Below are positions 40,391-48,071 of a stretch of DNA of 52,442 bases, piece by piece. The stretch spans positions 1-52,442 of the IMG/VR virus record IMGVR_UViG_3300034378_000127; one strand, 5' to 3'. Every line of letters begins with the position of its first letter. The first letter of the stretch is position 1. The notes under the pieces are model-generated. The model saw only the letters and a list, made by a program, of their open reading frames with translations, ran no database searches and was not told the origin of the DNA. Both the position numbers and the translations under genes were made by a program. This DNA comes from a virus.

Positions 40391-40831
40391 TCACCGAATC
40401 TGTCTGATAGGCCTCCTAGCTCGTTTTTCTGGAAGGAAAGATTTCTCCCACATGTTACGCTCAAGCTCAGGCGTCTCTTCATAAGTCATCATATGGCACA
40501 CGACACGCTGTCCAGTTCTTGGGTCCTCAGCACGCAATATAACATTTTTCTCTGAAGTAATCTTTACATACACGGAACACTCACCGGCAGCATCAGGTGC
40601 TGCGCGATCCAGCGCATCAAGACACGTCTTTAACCGATGCCGGTTCACAATGAAATACGCACTATCGTTCCCTGAGGAAAAGCATTTTCGCAACAACGGC
40701 TTCACATCGTAAAGTCGCTTTACGTCGTCCGTCGCTTGTGGTAAATTGTAATTCATCATCATTTTGTTCGACGGCAACGTTTTCAAGCAATCCTCCAAAA
40801 AGTGTATCTCGTGGCATCTGTTTGATAACAC
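40391..40831 (-). CDS. Sliding-clamp-like protein, C-terminal frame
   Basis: The frame includes HRLKTCLDALDRAAPD, SVYVKITSEKNVILRAEDP and GQRVVCHMMTYEE, matching the last part of a beta-clamp domain (short helix, strands, then hMM/PM-like motif). It is offset by +1 from the frame at 40662-41048, which carries the preceding half. Together they look like one protein interrupted by a frameshift (or an indel), because neither half is complete. Its own start in the overlap is unclear. Confidence 0.45.
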   Translation of the reverse strand: MLSNRCHEIHFLEDCLKTLPSNKMMMNYNLPQATDDVKRLYDVKPLLRKCFSSGNDSAYFIVNRHRLKTCLDALDRAAPDAAGECSVYVKITSEKNVILRAEDPRTGQRVVCHMMTYEETPELERNMWEKSFLPEKRARRPIRQIR

Positions 40832-41048
40832 GACGCGCGGTATCGCCTGCTATACAGCATTCAATTTGTGAGAAAGATTTCACCGGCAACAGCTGCTCTT
40901 TTACTTGCATAGGCACGGGCTCCACAGCGACAAACATGACGCGTCCGGCGGCAAACGTGGAGCCATTCTCATTTATTTGCACAAGGTCACAGTCGACGGA
41001 CGCAATCGCGGCAGGGGCGGCCAGGTTGTTCTTCGAGAGGAGAGGCAT
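40662..41048 (-). CDS. Sliding-clamp-like protein, N-terminal frame
   Basis: A 128-aa frame from MPLLSKNNLAAPA with DTARRVIKQMPRDTLFGGLL and DELQFTTSDGRRKATL, resembling the helix-strand pattern and TDG.RL motif of DnaN-like clamps. It ends shortly after AKMLFLRER at 40662, while the clamp-like continuation is in the +1 frame from about 40700. The combined length (about 215 aa) would make a two-domain clamp-like protein. Function inferred from pattern only; a frameshift in the A- and T-runs (AAAA, TTTT) near 40680 would join them. Confidence 0.5.
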   Translation of the reverse strand: MPLLSKNNLAAPAAIASVDCDLVQINENGSTFAAGRVMFVAVEPVPMQVKEQLLPVKSFSQIECCIAGDTARRVIKQMPRDTLFGGLLENVAVEQNDDELQFTTSDGRRKATLRCEAVVAKMLFLRER

Positions 41049-41049
41049 T

Positions 41050-41442
41050 TTACGCGGACTCCTTTCTCAGCCGGAAAATTATGGTTATATTAGAATCCTT
41101 ATCATCTATCACAAACTCTTCCGTCCCCGCGAACCGCATTATCGTGCGCACGGCTTTGCGTATATCGTGCTGAGGCGTAGATAAGGTATGCTTAGGTTGC
41201 TGGGGTTTCGTCTTTTTCTGTTTTTTATGATTCCGTTTCCGTAGTTCGCTGTGCTCGTCGCAATATATTTGCCGTGGACTGGCCGGGGTGAAAATCTTGG
41301 CGCAGCCTTCCCATTGGCAGATCTTGTTCTTGAATTTCGGCATAGTCTTAAGCTCCTTCTTTTTGTAAAGGCATTGTATACATTTAGTTTGGCTTTCCGT
41401 GGTCGGCACGAATCGCCGTCCGCATTCACAGAGACGGGTCAT
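41050..41442 (-). CDS. Zinc-finger-like protein (130 aa)
   Basis: N-terminal MTRLCECGRRFVPTTESQTK with CIQCLY forms a C-x-C...C-x2-C knuckle. A second one is CQWEGCAKIFTPASPRQIYC with DEH. Basic linker follows, then a C-terminal half with RFAGTEEFVIDDKDSNI. Its start overlaps the 36-aa membrane gene by four bases. It may bind DNA; no family assigned. Confidence 0.6.
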   Translation of the reverse strand: MTRLCECGRRFVPTTESQTKCIQCLYKKKELKTMPKFKNKICQWEGCAKIFTPASPRQIYCDEHSELRKRNHKKQKKTKPQQPKHTLSTPQHDIRKAVRTIMRFAGTEEFVIDDKDSNITIIFRLRKESA

Positions 41443-41549
41443 CTTGACATCCGTTCTAGTATTAATAATAGTGCTGATATTACAAATGCCATTATCATCG
41501 CACCGACAAATGCACCTGCGACGATAGAATCTTTATCAAATTTCTTCAT
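41439..41549 (-). CDS. Very small membrane protein (36 aa)
   Basis: Start ATG 41549 (MKKFDKDSIVAG) is behind GGGAGGATACTGTC, ending TGA 41441-41439. It overlaps the upstream stop (ATGA) and the downstream start (ATGA), so it sits tightly in the operon. Residues 9-30 are one hydrophobic helix (IVAGAFVGAMIMAFVISALL). No family; the position suggests a small phage membrane effector. Confidence 0.65.
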   Translation of the reverse strand: MKKFDKDSIVAGAFVGAMIMAFVISALLLILERMSR

Positions 41550-41869
41550 GACAGTATCCTCCCAATCTTTCTCACTTCTTTCACATTCACTCGCTCTTTT
41601 TTCAACATCTCAAGCACCTCTAAAAGTTTCTCTCGATTCATCGAGAACTCCCGCACGCACTTATTCTTTTGCGTGTACCGGAGCTCATCAATTTTCCGCG
41701 CACCGTTCGCTTTGAACACTTCAGCAGTGACAATCTCAATCGTATCCATCCACTTGGCGTACCCACCGAACGCAACATGCTCAGTATGTGTGTTATACAC
41801 TAGCGCAAGCGTACATCGCTCATCTTCAATTGCGACATCAGTGAAAGCCAACAAAAATTTACGCTTCAT
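41546..41869 (-). CDS. Unknown protein (107 aa), first gene of the 41.9-40.4 kb operon
   Basis: Start ATG 41869 behind GGAAGGAGAGAAG. Beta-rich start MKRKFLLAFTDVAIEDERCT followed by helix (MNREKLLEVLEMLKKERVN). It is the first gene downstream of iteron region C. No family recognised. Confidence 0.6.
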   Translation of the reverse strand: MKRKFLLAFTDVAIEDERCTLALVYNTHTEHVAFGGYAKWMDTIEIVTAEVFKANGARKIDELRYTQKNKCVREFSMNREKLLEVLEMLKKERVNVKEVRKIGRILS

Positions 41870-41888
41870 CTTCTCTCCTTCCTACTAA

Positions 41889-42170
41889 TTTTTAATACAC
41901 ATTTAATATACTTTTAATACAACAAACTTACATATATAGTACATATTTTTTACTTTACATTTACTCAATTATATTTTCATTTTTTTATATTATAACTTAT
42001 TGATATATATTATTATATATTATTATTTGTAAATTATAATATAATTATAAATGTATATAAATCAATGACTTACAGGATAAAGCAATAAAACACAAGTAAA
42101 GCATAGGTAATGTATATATATTTGTTGTATTAAAGCTATATTAAAACTGTATTAAAATTATATTAAAAAC
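41889..42170. repeat. Iteron region C: two arms of 11-bp-phased repeats
   Basis: TTAATA at 41892, 41903 and 41914 (left arm) and TATTAA at 42128, 42139, 42150 and 42161 (right arm); every step is 11 bp. The arms are inverted relative to each other and flank about 200 bp of AT-rich DNA, which includes TTATTATTTGTAAATTATAA, the reverse complement of the core of region A (7160-7190). The 311-bp non-coding stretch 41870-42180 holds nothing else recognisable. Candidates are an origin, a partition site or a regulator-binding array. Confidence 0.75.
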
Positions 42171-42180
42171 TAACAAAAAA

Positions 42181-42540
42181 CTACACACGAACTATATGGC
42201 AACACATCCGCCTTTTACATGCTTCATCGATTGTGAATTTCGTCCCTCGGGAACATCCATCCCATACAACAAGTACGACATCAGCATTTCGCAAAATTGT
42301 CTTGTTCCTTACCAGTGGAGCGCGTTTCCCATGCACTGAATAGCAGGGGAAATACATATGCAATGGTCTCCCATATCGTCGCGCAATCTTCTCCGCTACA
42401 GCGTCAACACCCATCGCACCACCAGAGACTATTTCACATTGACAGATCTTCCAACCACATCTACTAAGCAGTTCCACAAGCCCCTCAAATACTGTAACAT
42501 AATCTGTCACTGTGCGGCTTCCCACTATTGCGACTCTCAC
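42181..42540 (-). CDS. SLOG/DUF2493-like nucleotide-binding protein
   Basis: A 119-aa protein beginning MRVAIVGSRTVTDYV, continuing ICQCEIVSGGAMGVDAVAEK, the classic VGSR...SGGA.GvD pattern of YspA/DUF2493 SLOG proteins, which bind nucleotides or related ligands. Later LRNADVVLVVWDG fits the family. It starts GTG 42540, overlapping the previous stop. The role in phages is unknown, possibly nucleotide sensing or anti-defence. Confidence 0.85.
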   Translation of the reverse strand: MRVAIVGSRTVTDYVTVFEGLVELLSRCGWKICQCEIVSGGAMGVDAVAEKIARRYGRPLHMYFPCYSVHGKRAPLVRNKTILRNADVVLVVWDGCSRGTKFTIDEACKRRMCCHIVRV

Positions 42541-42845
42541 GTTTTACGTCCTGCCGTTTTTCCTGATTTCCGTTGAACTTTGACTTTTTTCGTATGTAGT
42601 GGTTTCTCTCTCTGAGATCCATACGGCTTACGCCGTTTTCCTGTCTTGAGATCATCAAACTCCCCTCTCGTCATTACGACAACTTCTATAATCTCTTCTG
42701 CTTGTGACGAATCCGCTCCAGCCGTCTCTCTGGTGGAATATAGGCATGCATCTCCCAGTGTACCATATGGCCATGAACTATTGATATTGAGTGAAACATA
42801 TTCACCCTTCGAGTCTTTTTTCTTTATAGCAAATGCATTTTGCAT
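42537..42845 (-). CDS. Unknown protein (102 aa)
   Basis: Start ATG 42845 (MQNAFAIKKKDSKGEYVSLN) chosen for AGGAGGTGATTGGTT; a TTG two codons upstream is less likely. N-terminal beta segment SLNINSSWPYGTLG, C-terminal Lys/Arg-rich tail (KKVKVQRKSGKTAGRKT). It sits between the primase-side genes and the SLOG gene. No family recognised. Confidence 0.6.
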   Translation of the reverse strand: MQNAFAIKKKDSKGEYVSLNINSSWPYGTLGDACLYSTRETAGADSSQAEEIIEVVVMTRGEFDDLKTGKRRKPYGSQREKPLHTKKVKVQRKSGKTAGRKT

Positions 42846-42851
42846 AACCAA

Positions 42852-43154
42852 TCACCTCCTATTATTTAAGAGTAAAAATTCCATTCGTGCAGCTTCTTTT
42901 TCATAAATCCCCTTTTTATTAATTGGTTTTCTGTATTGTAACCAATTTTTCATTGATAAGACTGTTGTTTCTAATCTATCAAGTAACAGTAAAAGGTCTT
43001 TGTACATGCGGTCGTCTCTCTCTTCTTGTTCAGCTTTGAGTTTAAGGTCACGAATTGCTTGATTCCAATTTTCATCTTCTTCATTATTATACTTCATAGT
43101 ATATTTTGGATTAAAATCTTCCAAAATTTCAATTATTTCTTGTAGAGTTTTCAT
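42852..43154 (-). CDS. Acidic helical protein (100 aa)
   Basis: Start ATG 43154 (MKTLQEIIEILEDFN) overlaps the primase stop (TGA/ATG), behind GGGGAG. Mostly helical and charged (DLKLKAEQEERDDRMYKDLL). No domain recognised; the operon context suggests a replication accessory role. Confidence 0.6.
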   Translation of the reverse strand: MKTLQEIIEILEDFNPKYTMKYNNEEDENWNQAIRDLKLKAEQEERDDRMYKDLLLLLDRLETTVLSMKNWLQYRKPINKKGIYEKEAARMEFLLLNNRR

Positions 43155-45253
43155 ATCATCTCCCCTGTTTCTATCAACTCAATTACTTCTTCATTTATTT
43201 TATATGCTTTTTTACGTCCTGCCAAAACTCCTTCTTTATTTATTGTGTCAAGAACACCGAGCATCGATAAATTTTCAAGTACACGTTCCCCTGTCGGCCA
43301 AGCAGCAATTCTGACTTCCTCACTTATCTCTCTTGAAGACCATTCACGTGCACCATGTTCTCCCTGTAGATACATACTATCGAGAAAATTAAGTGACAAT
43401 GAAGGAATCGTTCCTCGGGCAATTTGCTTTATTGCATTATAATCTTCTTGAGTAGCTTTCGAATGTCCACGAAACTGGGCTATTCCAACAATTTCTTTTG
43501 TCAATTGTTTCACAAGACGAGTACCAAGTTCTGTATAAGGTTTCTGAGTCACCTCTCTTGTGTAGCGATCCCGAGAAACAGTGCCTCGCATCATTGAAGT
43601 TAATTGTGCTATCGAGTCAAGTTTATTTTCAATAGTTGCTGGAATAGTTGACATCTTTTTATAGGCATGAGAAAGCACTTTGACTGACATCTCATTAAGT
43701 TCTTTTTTCATCTGTTCCTCTCGTCCGACATTTGATCGAGCTTTTTGTAAATATTCACGTCTTTCTTTTAAAGAAGAAGGCAATGGAATTATATATCCAA
43801 GAAATCTTTCACCCAGTGATGAACATGCTTCAATATATTGCTCGACAGCAGGAGTCACAGCAGCGATTATACCAAATGTTGATTTAAACGATTTTATTCC
43901 TCGACCAAACGCCTTCTCTGACCGTCCATCATATGCTGAACGAAGTATACCAAATATTTCGTCTCTCTTCTGTGGAGGAAGTTGTAAGATAGTAGTGAAA
44001 TCTTGAATCACTAACACTTTACCATCTAGCTGTGGAATAAGAGAAGGGTCAGCACCTGTTTCTGAACGGACTCCTGATATAAGGGCATATTGATTAAGAG
44101 TTGTTGTTGTGACAATCTTCGGTGCTCCTCTGAGAGACATTAAAGGTTCTGTTTTAGTCGCCCCAGGCGGAGCTATTATAAACATCCATAAGGGATCTCC
44201 TGGTATTCGATTTGCGATCACAGTGCTAAATAAAACATCAATCATTGTCACATCTGGAAGATGAAGCCATTTTCTGAATTTTCGATAAACCTCTTTGTGA
44301 TTAACCCGTTCACCTTTTAACTGATTACCAGCTTTAAGTTCTACATTCGTTCTTGAAGTTTCATCATAGCCAGGAGGATGTTCTTTAAAGAATGATTTCA
44401 ATTTTTTATAAGTGAGCTCTGCATTATAATTTGACATCTGATATAAATCTCTAACATCGCCTCCAACTGAAGTTCCCTCAGGCCAGTTAATACATTTTAT
44501 GTCATAAACAATTCCTTTCAATGTCTCAAAAGTTTTCTGGCAACCCGCTTCTCCCGCCTTATCATTATCATAAGCAAGATAGACTGTTTTATCTGTAAAG
44601 AGACTATTCCAATCTGTTTTAAACGTACCAGCACCAGGAACGCCGACAACATATTCAGTCTGTTTTTCCATATTGAATAATATTTCATCAATCGTCAAAG
44701 TATCCCATTCTCCTTCACAGATCCAAATCGTATCATATATCTGCATATTCTCCCATCGATAGAGTCCGACTGAGCATCCAGCAGTAGAAAGGATATTTCT
44801 ACCAATATGGTAATGTCGTAAGTCATGCAGATTCCTAGGATTCCCAGGTTCAGGAATTGGTATTGTATAAGCATCAGTATTGATATTATATCCAATTCCA
44901 GCACGGCGAAGAGTTTGCAGATTGAGACCTCGATTCACGGATAACTTATTTCCTGTTTCATCATTAAATTCTTTTACAGAAAATAAATGTATCCCTCGAA
45001 GAAATGTAGCAAATCCACCACCTTTGGCGCAGACTTTAGTCGCACCGCGTTTACATTGCCATTGCTTTGTTTTTTCATTAACACTAAAATGTTTCTCTTT
45101 ACCACAGAAGGGACAATTACCTATTCGTTCATTTCCTGAACGTTTTGAAAAGACAACTCCGTGCTGAATAAACGCTCTGAGAGGATCAGGTCGTTTTTTA
45201 CTCGGCTCCGAAATAGGGAGTGCCCTTTTCGGCACTTTTCTTTTTACCGGCAC
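43151..45253 (-). CDS. Primase with TOPRIM-like domain and C-terminal ATPase
   Basis: Start GTG 45253 (VPVKRKVPKRALPIS) was chosen because GGAGGCGTCAA precedes it; the frame continues 8 codons upstream. About 700 aa: CHC2-like zinc ribbon (CPFCGKEKHFSVNE...CKRGATKVC), TOPRIM-type WICEGEWDTLTIDE with YDNDKAGEAG, then a P-loop-like AAA ATPase (IIAPPGATKTEPLM, LVIQDFTTI, TFGIIAAVTPAV). It would synthesise primers and help unwinding. P-loop GxxxxT instead of GKT is notable; verify. Confidence 0.8.
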   Translation of the reverse strand: MPVKRKVPKRALPISEPSKKRPDPLRAFIQHGVVFSKRSGNERIGNCPFCGKEKHFSVNEKTKQWQCKRGATKVCAKGGGFATFLRGIHLFSVKEFNDETGNKLSVNRGLNLQTLRRAGIGYNINTDAYTIPIPEPGNPRNLHDLRHYHIGRNILSTAGCSVGLYRWENMQIYDTIWICEGEWDTLTIDEILFNMEKQTEYVVGVPGAGTFKTDWNSLFTDKTVYLAYDNDKAGEAGCQKTFETLKGIVYDIKCINWPEGTSVGGDVRDLYQMSNYNAELTYKKLKSFFKEHPPGYDETSRTNVELKAGNQLKGERVNHKEVYRKFRKWLHLPDVTMIDVLFSTVIANRIPGDPLWMFIIAPPGATKTEPLMSLRGAPKIVTTTTLNQYALISGVRSETGADPSLIPQLDGKVLVIQDFTTILQLPPQKRDEIFGILRSAYDGRSEKAFGRGIKSFKSTFGIIAAVTPAVEQYIEACSSLGERFLGYIIPLPSSLKERREYLQKARSNVGREEQMKKELNEMSVKVLSHAYKKMSTIPATIENKLDSIAQLTSMMRGTVSRDRYTREVTQKPYTELGTRLVKQLTKEIVGIAQFRGHSKATQEDYNAIKQIARGTIPSLSLNFLDSMYLQGEHGAREWSSREISEEVRIAAWPTGERVLENLSMLGVLDTINKEGVLAGRKKAYKINEEVIELIETGEMI

Positions 45254-45446
45254 TTGACGCCTCCGTCTTTGATCCACTTATTAATTGTTCAATGATCTTG
45301 TTAGCTTGTTCGATGTAAAGCGAGATTTTCAGCAATTGATTTTTGCTCAACATCGATTGGCCGGCATGAAATTCGGTTCCCGTTTCCCGACAGATACGTT
45401 CAATATGTTCTCGTCTGCCCGGATTTCTTGTAAGATAAGGTGACAC
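45198..45446 (-). CDS. Small unknown protein (82 aa)
   Basis: Start GTG 45446 (VSPYLTRNPGRREH) with Shine-Dalgarno GAGGAGATTTAACA; it overlaps the primase start by 56 nt and begins right after the polymerase stop. Helical in the middle (QLLKISLYIEQANKIIEQL), charged C terminus. Translational coupling between polymerase and primase genes is likely. No family recognised. Confidence 0.55.
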   Translation of the reverse strand: MSPYLTRNPGRREHIERICRETGTEFHAGQSMLSKNQLLKISLYIEQANKIIEQLISGSKTEASSAGKKKSAEKGTPYFGAE

Positions 45447-45448
45447 TG

Positions 45449-47209
45449 TTAAATCTCCTCGGCTTCTGCCCAAGTCTTACCGTTTTTTGCGAGTGAAAAT
45501 TCAACTTCTAATGGAACATTTATTTCTGGAATGGCTATCATTGCATTTCTTATCTCATGTAATAAGTCATTAAATAGATATTTTGTATTCACGACGCTTT
45601 CATGTACTTCAAATATTATTTCATCATGAACAGTTAATACTATGTAAACGAGATTTTTCCATGATTTATTATCTATTATTTTCTGTATATTGACTTGTCC
45701 GCGCTTGATTATCCCTGCCGCTGTCCCCTGAATATAGTAATTAAGCCAGCTATATAATTTATCGTAAGGAATTTGTAACTTTCGTCCAAATGGAGTTGTG
45801 ACTATTCCATCATTTCGTTTACATATATCAATACCACTCGATACGAGATTCGCAATTTCTGGATACTGATTACAGTATTTTTTATATCCTGGCTCAGCTT
45901 CATATATTGATATTTTTAATGTATCTGCAATTTTTTGTAAACTAGCTCCATAACAAAGAGCGAAGTGTGCGTTTTTTGATACATCATAAAGGTCTGATGT
46001 CTTTCTTTTTCCTTTATAACGATTGCCAAACATCATTTCAGCAAACACTTCATGCGGATGTTCTCTTTTTTCAAGATGCTGTCTCATTCTTTTACAACCA
46101 GCAGCTTCAATAATCAGTCGCAATTCTATACCAGATTGGTCAACAGGCATTAATGCAAATCCTTCATGTGCTCTAAAACAACGACGAGCTGCTATTGTAT
46201 ATGGATTATCTTTTTTGGTTTCTTTTGCTACATTTTGTAAATTAGGAGTATCACATGCTTCTCGTCCAGTGGCTGCATGATTTGTTTTTAAGTTTGGATG
46301 TATTATTCCATTTGCATCCGTAAGTTGAGAATATCCTTTTATAATACCACGCCCTTTTGTATAAGAACGATGTCTTTTAAGAACATCAAATATTGGATGG
46401 TCTGTCTGCTCTTGCAATAATGAAAGAGTATCTTTATCAACTGAAGGTGATCCTGAACTAGTACGCTGTAAAATAGGAAGTTTGAGTTTTCCATATAAAA
46501 GGGCAGAGACTTGTTTCGGTGAAGCTAAATTATAATAATCATCAACGGCATCTATCAAATCAATCTCTGCTTTTTCAATTTCATGTTCAACAATTTTAAG
46601 CAATTCTTTTGATTCTTTCTCCGCATAGACAACTCCTCGTTGTTCCATGCGTTGCGTAACTTTTATTAATTCAATTTCATTTCTATAATCTGTATAAAGC
46701 TGAGGATTCTTATAGATTTCTGGAAACCAAGTATAATATAAAAGCATGGTTCGCTGACCATCGGCGATTTGATATTTTTCCATTTTCTTTCTTGGAATAT
46801 TCTGATAACCACCGAAAGCACGACCAAGTCTTTTGATTTCTTTGTCAAGATCACGTGACCAACCACTCAAAATCCATGCGACATAATCAAGTGAATGCTC
46901 AGGTCGTAAATTATCAAGCAATTGAGACATTATCATAGTATCATGCCAAGTTGTATTACAAGGAATTTTATAGTTATGCGCAACCAACATACCAAGCTCA
47001 AACTTCAAATTATGGCAAACTTTCTCAATAGATATTCTATTTAAAAATTGTTGCAATTCATTGTCTGGATGTTTTTCTACTCTTTTTACTTTTACTTTTC
47101 CTTCTTCATCACCAATACAATAGGCGAATATTCGGTCACCGTTATATGGACGAAATCCAGTCGTCTCCACATCAAAACTATTTATTATTGTTCTTCTTTT
47201 TACTGGCAT
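45449..47209 (-). CDS. Family A DNA polymerase with 3'-5' exonuclease
   Basis: 586 aa. Exonuclease motifs: FDVETTGF (I), CHNLKFELGMLV (II), YQIADGQRTM (III-like). Polymerase motifs: A, ALMPVDQSGIELRLI (unusual Gln and Gly where DYSQIELR is usual); B, KRKTSDLYDVSKNAHFALCYG; C, VLTVHDEIIFEV. No 5'-nuclease domain. Replicates phage DNA. The start ATG 47209 has no Shine-Dalgarno and sits just after a terminator-like hairpin, so its translation or transcription may be regulated. Confidence 0.92.
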   Translation of the reverse strand: MPVKRRTIINSFDVETTGFRPYNGDRIFAYCIGDEEGKVKVKRVEKHPDNELQQFLNRISIEKVCHNLKFELGMLVAHNYKIPCNTTWHDTMIMSQLLDNLRPEHSLDYVAWILSGWSRDLDKEIKRLGRAFGGYQNIPRKKMEKYQIADGQRTMLLYYTWFPEIYKNPQLYTDYRNEIELIKVTQRMEQRGVVYAEKESKELLKIVEHEIEKAEIDLIDAVDDYYNLASPKQVSALLYGKLKLPILQRTSSGSPSVDKDTLSLLQEQTDHPIFDVLKRHRSYTKGRGIIKGYSQLTDANGIIHPNLKTNHAATGREACDTPNLQNVAKETKKDNPYTIAARRCFRAHEGFALMPVDQSGIELRLIIEAAGCKRMRQHLEKREHPHEVFAEMMFGNRYKGKRKTSDLYDVSKNAHFALCYGASLQKIADTLKISIYEAEPGYKKYCNQYPEIANLVSSGIDICKRNDGIVTTPFGRKLQIPYDKLYSWLNYYIQGTAAGIIKRGQVNIQKIIDNKSWKNLVYIVLTVHDEIIFEVHESVVNTKYLFNDLLHEIRNAMIAIPEINVPLEVEFSLAKNGKTWAEAEEI

Positions 47210-47211
47210 AA

Positions 47212-47241
47212 ATAAAAAGGGAGGTCTTTTAAACCTCCCTT
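47212..47241 (-). terminator. Hairpin terminator or attenuator before the polymerase gene
   Basis: Minus strand: AAGGGAGGT (47241-47233) pairs with ACCTCCCTT (47225-47217), followed by TTTTTAT. It lies just after the 47247-48044 stop and three bases before the polymerase ATG. It could partially end transcription from upstream genes. Confidence 0.75.
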
Positions 47242-47246
47242 ATCCC

Positions 47247-48044
47247 TTACCTGCAAACTATACAATCTTCAGCCCCAATAGCATCAAGCAACGCAACTTC
47301 ATCTTCATCGATTGCTCCATCTTCTGGATCAGAATAGTAACCAGCAGCCCTGAGCCCTTCCTCCGAAGTGCCAACAGGCCAGAAAACAAATCCCTTTACC
47401 AGTTTTTCAGCAATTTCTTCTACCTCTGTATCATTCTTGACTTTGATGCCTTGCTTGAGGCAAAACTTCACGGCTTCTCTTTGATAATCAATCCTTGGTT
47501 CTGCTCTCTGTCTACGAGGAGGTGTTCGTCTTACTGGTGAGTCCTCCGTAGAACTTTCTTCACCATCCTCAATTATCTGTAATACTGCAACATTGACGAA
47601 TGTTCTATTTGTGCCTTGTGTATGAGTTACTTCAATTCTGTATAAAGCTGCTTCGTCCTCGATAGATTTTACAATTTCAACAAAATCACTATCGAATACG
47701 AATTCTCCTTCTTTTTCTGTTTTGCTCCAATCAATCATTTCTTCGACTTCTTGACCATTCATTGAACAAAACCGACGGACTCGTGCAGCAGCATATTCAT
47801 TGAGTAATCCTTCCCATTGCCGCTGAACTTCACCCTCAAATTCGCCTTCAGTTACAAGCCAATCAATACGAATCTGAGGTTCTTGACGAGCCTTTGATAG
47901 TTCTGGACTAAACTGTTGCAATCGCACTATATAAGTGCCCGGCTCCAAATCTTGACTAGTGAATGGATTGTCTTTTAACTGCTTTGAACGTTCTTGCGCC
48001 TTCTTGGCTTGCTTGAGACGTTCTTTAAATGATACATCAGGCAT
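47247..48044 (-). CDS. DUF669-like single-strand DNA-binding protein
   Basis: 265 aa. N-terminal basic helix (FKERLKQAKKAQERSKQLK), a beta-barrel part (GTYIVRLQQFSPELSKA, IRIDWLVTEGEFEGEVQRQW, VEIVKSIEDEAALYRIEV), then a Ser/Arg/Pro-rich linker (SSTEDSPVRRTPPRRQ), and an acidic C terminus. This is typical of phage ssDNA-binding proteins of the DUF669 kind, encoded next to a RecA-like ATPase. Acidic tails of SSBs bind partner proteins. Shine-Dalgarno AAGGAGGGC. Confidence 0.7.
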   Translation of the reverse strand: MPDVSFKERLKQAKKAQERSKQLKDNPFTSQDLEPGTYIVRLQQFSPELSKARQEPQIRIDWLVTEGEFEGEVQRQWEGLLNEYAAARVRRFCSMNGQEVEEMIDWSKTEKEGEFVFDSDFVEIVKSIEDEAALYRIEVTHTQGTNRTFVNVAVLQIIEDGEESSTEDSPVRRTPPRRQRAEPRIDYQREAVKFCLKQGIKVKNDTEVEEIAEKLVKGFVFWPVGTSEEGLRAAGYYSDPEDGAIDEDEVALLDAIGAEDCIVCR

Positions 48045-48071
48045 AAAGCCCTCCTTTCTTTAAAGAATAGG

